NCBI GenBank assembly: GCA_014360855.1
Contig: JACIWP010000143.1
Location: 1-7,995 of the forward strand
Source: Anaerolineae bacterium
GTDB lineage: Bacteria > Chloroflexota > Anaerolineae > JACIWP01
Reading direction: 5' to 3'
DNA length: 7,995 nt
Position 1 is the first letter of the stretch; every line of letters begins with the position of its first letter. Under the pieces are notes generated by a model, which was not told where the DNA came from, searched no databases, and saw only the letters and a list, made by a program, of their open reading frames with translations. The translations under genes were made by a program, and so were the position numbers. Positions 6,154 to 7,995 of the stretch are shown here, piece by piece.

Positions 6154-7527
6154 TCATGTCACGAAATGGATGCCCAGGCTGGCCAGTTTTTCTTTGGCAC
6201 GCGCGTATGGCTCGGTCCAGGTCGGTTTGGGTTGGACGGTGAGCGGGTCGTACACTTCCTGGAAGGGCAGGCCGCGCCGCGGCGCATCGAAGGTGTGCTC
6301 ATACAGCGGCAGAATTTTGAGCACCAGTTCGTTGGCCTGCTGGCGGGACATGCCAACCACGGCGCGGGAGACCTCCGCGACGAAGCGGGCTTCCAGCCCG
6401 GTGTAGTGGTCGGTCAGGGAGCCGCCGGTACAGCCGCATCCCTGGATGTTCATGCCGCTGACGGTGCCGGTGATGGCGCCGGCGGCTGCCTCGTAGAGCA
6501 GTTCCTCGGTGCCCGGCCCGGATACGGTGTAGATATCGTTGAGAGTGACGATGCGGGTATTGCGGGCCAACGCCTGACCGACCTCAGCCATGATCCATAG
6601 GCCCATGCGGTCGGTGTTGTTGAGCCATTTCAGGTGGGTGTGGCTCATCATGTGATAATCGGCGCAGTAGCAGGTGGCGCCCAGCAGGTGGGTGGCGATG
6701 GAGACGATGGCTGTGCCCTCGGCGCCGCCGCCAACCCCGCCGATGAGCGGGGTCATCAGGTCCACGATGCGGATGCCGTAGTCCAGGAGGAAGGCAACGC
6801 GCGAAAGCTGGTCGAAGTTGGTCTTTAGCTCGGTCATCTGGGAGACCAGCAGGCCGTCGGAGGGGCGCAGTCCGAACTGCGGATTGCAGGCGGCCATTTT
6901 GCCGGCGCAGGTGAGGGAGACGGCGACGTCGTTGATGTGCATGCCCGGCCGGCCGGCGGCGGTCACGGCCATGCGGGCCGCGATGGCATCACGCCGGGAG
7001 CCCATGATTTCCAGCGGCGTGCCGGGCTTGATCTCCTGACCGTGGTACATGGCGACGGAGCCGGCTCCCAGGCAGTCAATGAGCGGCTCCTGGGCGCAAC
7101 TGATGAGGATGCGGGGGTGCATGGTCTCGGAGCAGGGCGTCCCGGTGGGGCCGGAGTGCACGATGGGGCGCTCCGTGTCCTCGACCTTGCGGGCTTTCAT
7201 GACGACGGCGTCCTTCCCCTCGCCGAGGACGACCTGACCTGGCTCGTGGCGCAGGATTTCCTCGACCTCATCGCGCGAGAAGCGGATGATGCGGGAGGTA
7301 TCCATGTTGTAGACGCCTACTTCCAGGAACAGCTCGAGGCCGGCTTGATACACGCGGTCTGCCAGGTCATCATCCCAGGGGACAGGGGTCTGCGGGTCGA
7401 AGCGGATGCCGTACTTCTTGGTGAGCTGACGGGCGGTCTTGGCGACGGTCATGTCGAAGTCGTGCTCGCGCATGAACGGCCCGTCGTGGGAGCGGCGCAT
7501 GATTTCGGATAACCAGTGTGCGGGCAT
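6154..7527 (-). CDS. Non-pyrrolysine MtmB-family (monomethylamine methyltransferase-like) corrinoid methyltransferase
   Basis: A 457-residue cytoplasmic enzyme that should transfer a methyl group from an unknown donor to the neighbouring corrinoid protein. From memory it aligns along its whole length with Methanosarcina MtmB (458 residues): KKYGIRFD (37-44), VVLGEGKDAV (99-108), GPTGTP (126-131), AGRPGM (191-196), VSQMTELK (228-235), SGPGTEE (336-342) and TGLEARF (376-382). MtmB's pyrrolysine, four residues after AGRPGM-type sequence (GV-Pyl), falls on Asn199, encoded by AAC (6931-6933) and not by TAG. Other MtmB active-site residues also differ: Glu229 becomes Leu227, Glu259 becomes Leu257 and Gln333 becomes Asp331. 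The product should therefore not be named a monomethylamine methyltransferase. The start ATG has GGAGG 12 bases upstream, inside a possible hairpin. It is the first gene of an apparent operon with a corrinoid protein and a BMP-type importer. Family is clear; substrate is unknown. Confidence 0.85.
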   Translation of the reverse strand: MPAHWLSEIMRRSHDGPFMREHDFDMTVAKTARQLTKKYGIRFDPQTPVPWDDDLADRVYQAGLELFLEVGVYNMDTSRIIRFSRDEVEEILRHEPGQVVLGEGKDAVVMKARKVEDTERPIVHSGPTGTPCSETMHPRILISCAQEPLIDCLGAGSVAMYHGQEIKPGTPLEIMGSRRDAIAARMAVTAAGRPGMHINDVAVSLTCAGKMAACNPQFGLRPSDGLLVSQMTELKTNFDQLSRVAFLLDYGIRIVDLMTPLIGGVGGGAEGTAIVSIATHLLGATCYCADYHMMSHTHLKWLNNTDRMGLWIMAEVGQALARNTRIVTLNDIYTVSGPGTEELLYEAAAGAITGTVSGMNIQGCGCTGGSLTDHYTGLEARFVAEVSRAVVGMSRQQANELVLKILPLYEHTFDAPRRGLPFQEVYDPLTVQPKPTWTEPYARAKEKLASLGIHFVT

Positions 7528-7727
7528 GCGTTTATCGAACCTCCTTTGCGCTATGGAGATATCGCCAGGTTGTGGCTTCGGGTGAGCCTATCGCTCTGCA
7601 AGGAAAAGGGACAACCGCGGGACATCCATCGTCGCTGACTGCTGTGCATCTCACCACCCTGTGATGGGACAGCCGGCGCGGGGCTTGCCGACGCGCGAAT
7701 GCGGGAACACCTGCATTCACAAAAACC
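7528..7727 (-). promoter_or_regulatory. Structured ~200-nt 5' leader of the methyltransferase operon
   Basis: This is the transcript from the predicted start point (about 7727) to the ATG at 7527. It folds by eye into consecutive hairpins with almost no linker. 7697-7718: GAATGC/GCATTC plus an inner GG/CC pair. 7676-7696: GCGCG/CGCGC with an inner GG/CC pair. 7641-7673: GCTGT/ACAGC plus CATC/GATG. A longer-range arm GGTTGT/ACAACC (7611-7616 with 7568-7573) encloses a GGCT/AGCC hairpin (7574-7588). The last hairpin covers the ribosome binding site. I see no match to the cobalamin, glycine, SAM, guanidine or tetrahydrofolate riboswitch consensus. No convincing open frame is present. A cis-acting regulatory RNA is plausible, though GC-rich DNA forms short stems by chance. 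Confidence 0.45.
7539..7560 (-). promoter_or_regulatory. Hairpin that would sequester the Shine-Dalgarno sequence of the MtmB-like gene
   Basis: On the minus strand ATCTCC (7560-7555) can pair with GGAGGT (7544-7539), which holds the only good Shine-Dalgarno sequence for the ATG at 7527. This gives six pairs, one of them G-U, across a 10-base loop. Upstream, GAGATG inside the third leader hairpin could pair with TATCTC and free the site. That switch is inference from complementarity alone. Confidence 0.4.
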
Positions 7728-7733
7728 TCTTTC

Positions 7734-7763
7734 AGTATAACATATGAATGGCAGTTTGGTCAA
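7734..7763 (-). promoter_or_regulatory. Promoter of the methyltransferase-transporter operon
   Basis: On the minus strand TTGACC (7758-7763; five of six consensus bases) is followed by an 18-base spacer and TATACT (7734-7739; five of six). A TG lies one base upstream of the -10, an extended -10 element. The start point would be near 7727, about 200 bases before the first gene. It is the best promoter seen upstream of the six-gene cluster. No clear promoter was found in the gaps at 6100-6153, 5367-5448 or 4217-4301. Confidence 0.7.
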
Positions 7764-7786
7764 AGAAATGGACGGCGGATGATGTG

Positions 7787-7849
7787 CCATGGCCTATGTT
7801 CCATGGCCTGCTGTCTATGGTCTATCATCCATGGTCAATTGTCCATCCT
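7787..7849. repeat. Degenerate 7-bp tandem repeat, consensus CYATGGY (nine units)
   Basis: Nine consecutive heptamers can be laid out in register: CCATGGC, CTATGTT, CCATGGC, CTGCTGT, CTATGGT, CTATCAT, CCATGGT, CAATTGT and CCATCCT. Four match CYATGGY and the others differ from it by one to four bases. Every second unit is the better conserved, so a 14-bp period is also visible. The repeat lies between the two divergent promoters and is lower in G+C than the flanking genes. There are no spacers of CRISPR length. Confidence 0.75.
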
Positions 7850-7874
7850 GCATTCGCCGGCCAGCGCCCCATTG

Positions 7875-7883
7875 TGGTATCAT
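7875..7883 (+). promoter_or_regulatory. Extended -10 promoter for the right-edge plus-strand gene
   Basis: TGGTATCAT carries the TGn extension (7875-7877) and a -10 hexamer TATCAT (7878-7883; five of six consensus bases). No good -35 is seen at 16-18 bases upstream, which extended -10 promoters can lack. The start point would be near 7890, leaving a short leader that still contains the AGGAGG at 7893-7898. Confidence 0.5.
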
Positions 7884-7906
7884 TACACTGGCAGGAGGTG
7901 CAGGCT

Positions 7907-7995
7907 ATGAGCACAGCCGATGAGGCCTGGAGGAAGTTCCTGCGCGCCGTGCGGGAGGGCGCGCTCTTTGCCAGGGGGGATACGGTGGTGGCCGG
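7907..7995 (+). CDS. N-terminal fragment of a plus-strand gene, tentatively tRNA(Ile)-lysidine synthetase (TilS)
   Basis: The ATG at 7907 has AGGAGG (7893-7898) 8 bases upstream and opens a frame that continues through the right edge, giving 29 complete codons. The visible protein starts MSTADEAWRKFLRAVREGAL and ends FARGDTVVAG. The pattern of a short helix, then GD, a hydrophobic strand and a small residue is what precedes the SGGxDS pyrophosphatase loop in TilS and related N-type ATP pyrophosphatases. That loop itself lies beyond the window, so the name is a guess. The gene is divergent from the methyltransferase operon and is probably unrelated to it in function. Confidence 0.6.
   Translation, partial: MSTADEAWRKFLRAVREGALFARGDTVVA

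Noticed and set aside
6137..6154. Short hairpin ATGCC/GGCAT right after the MtmB-like gene
   Set aside because: It has only five outer pairs, is built on the over-used GCCGGC palindrome and is not followed by a T run, so it is not called a terminator.
6931..6933. Possible in-frame UAG for pyrrolysine
   Set aside because: The codon is AAC (Asn); there is no internal stop in the gene, and it ends in TGA.
7565..7582. Partial resemblance to a cobalamin riboswitch B12 box (AAGCCACAACCTGGC on the minus strand)
   Set aside because: The core GAGACC segment is absent and the other conserved cobalamin riboswitch elements are not seen.
7590..7635. T-box-like string in the leader (CCGCGG followed by TTGTCCCTTTT on the minus strand)
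   Set aside because: The invariant TGGN followed directly by ACC is missing (TGGATGTCC is present instead), no stem I specifier architecture was found, and the gene is not an amino-acid or tRNA-synthetase gene.
7787..7849. CRISPR-like array
   Set aside because: Units are 7 bases long, degenerate and contiguous, with no spacers and no cas genes.

Overview
The window is GC-rich, almost fully coding DNA, with nearly all genes on the minus strand. The likely source is an anaerobic member of the Chloroflexota (Anaerolineae-type). This rests on the Thr/Pro-rich linker after the lipobox of the solute-binding protein, the GC-rich codon use, and a corrinoid methyltransferase gene pair. The assignment is inference, because no rRNA or other phylogenetic marker is present.

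Layout in minus-strand transcription order, from right to left. A 379-base divergent intergenic region (7528-7906) holds a strong minus-strand promoter, a roughly 200-nt structured leader whose last hairpin covers the ribosome binding site, and a 63-bp degenerate heptanucleotide repeat. It also holds the promoter of a plus-strand gene that runs off the right edge and may encode the N-terminus of TilS. Then come a homologue of monomethylamine methyltransferase MtmB with Asn where MtmB has pyrrolysine (6154-7527), a cognate-type corrinoid protein (5449-6099), and a BMP-family lipoprotein solute-binding protein (4302-5366). A double-NBD ABC ATPase (2636-4216) and two overlapping permeases (1579-2646 and 648-1592) follow. 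Beyond them a small two-part protein of unknown function (62-526) has its own promoter, and a possible further gene begins at the left edge.

Working model (inference): the six genes from 7527 to 648 form one operon. The BMP-type ABC importer brings in a methylated compound. The MtmB-like enzyme moves a methyl group from it to the corrinoid protein, which passes it to a methyl acceptor encoded elsewhere. The pyrrolysine position and three other known MtmB active-site positions (Glu229, Glu259, Gln333) are all changed, so methylamine is unlikely to be the substrate. A BMP-type importer suggests a nucleoside-like or other heterocyclic N-, O- or S-methyl compound. No corrinoid reductive activator (RamA type), second methyltransferase or pyl gene is visible here.

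The palindrome GCCGGC is strikingly over-used across the window, with about 70 copies by hand count.
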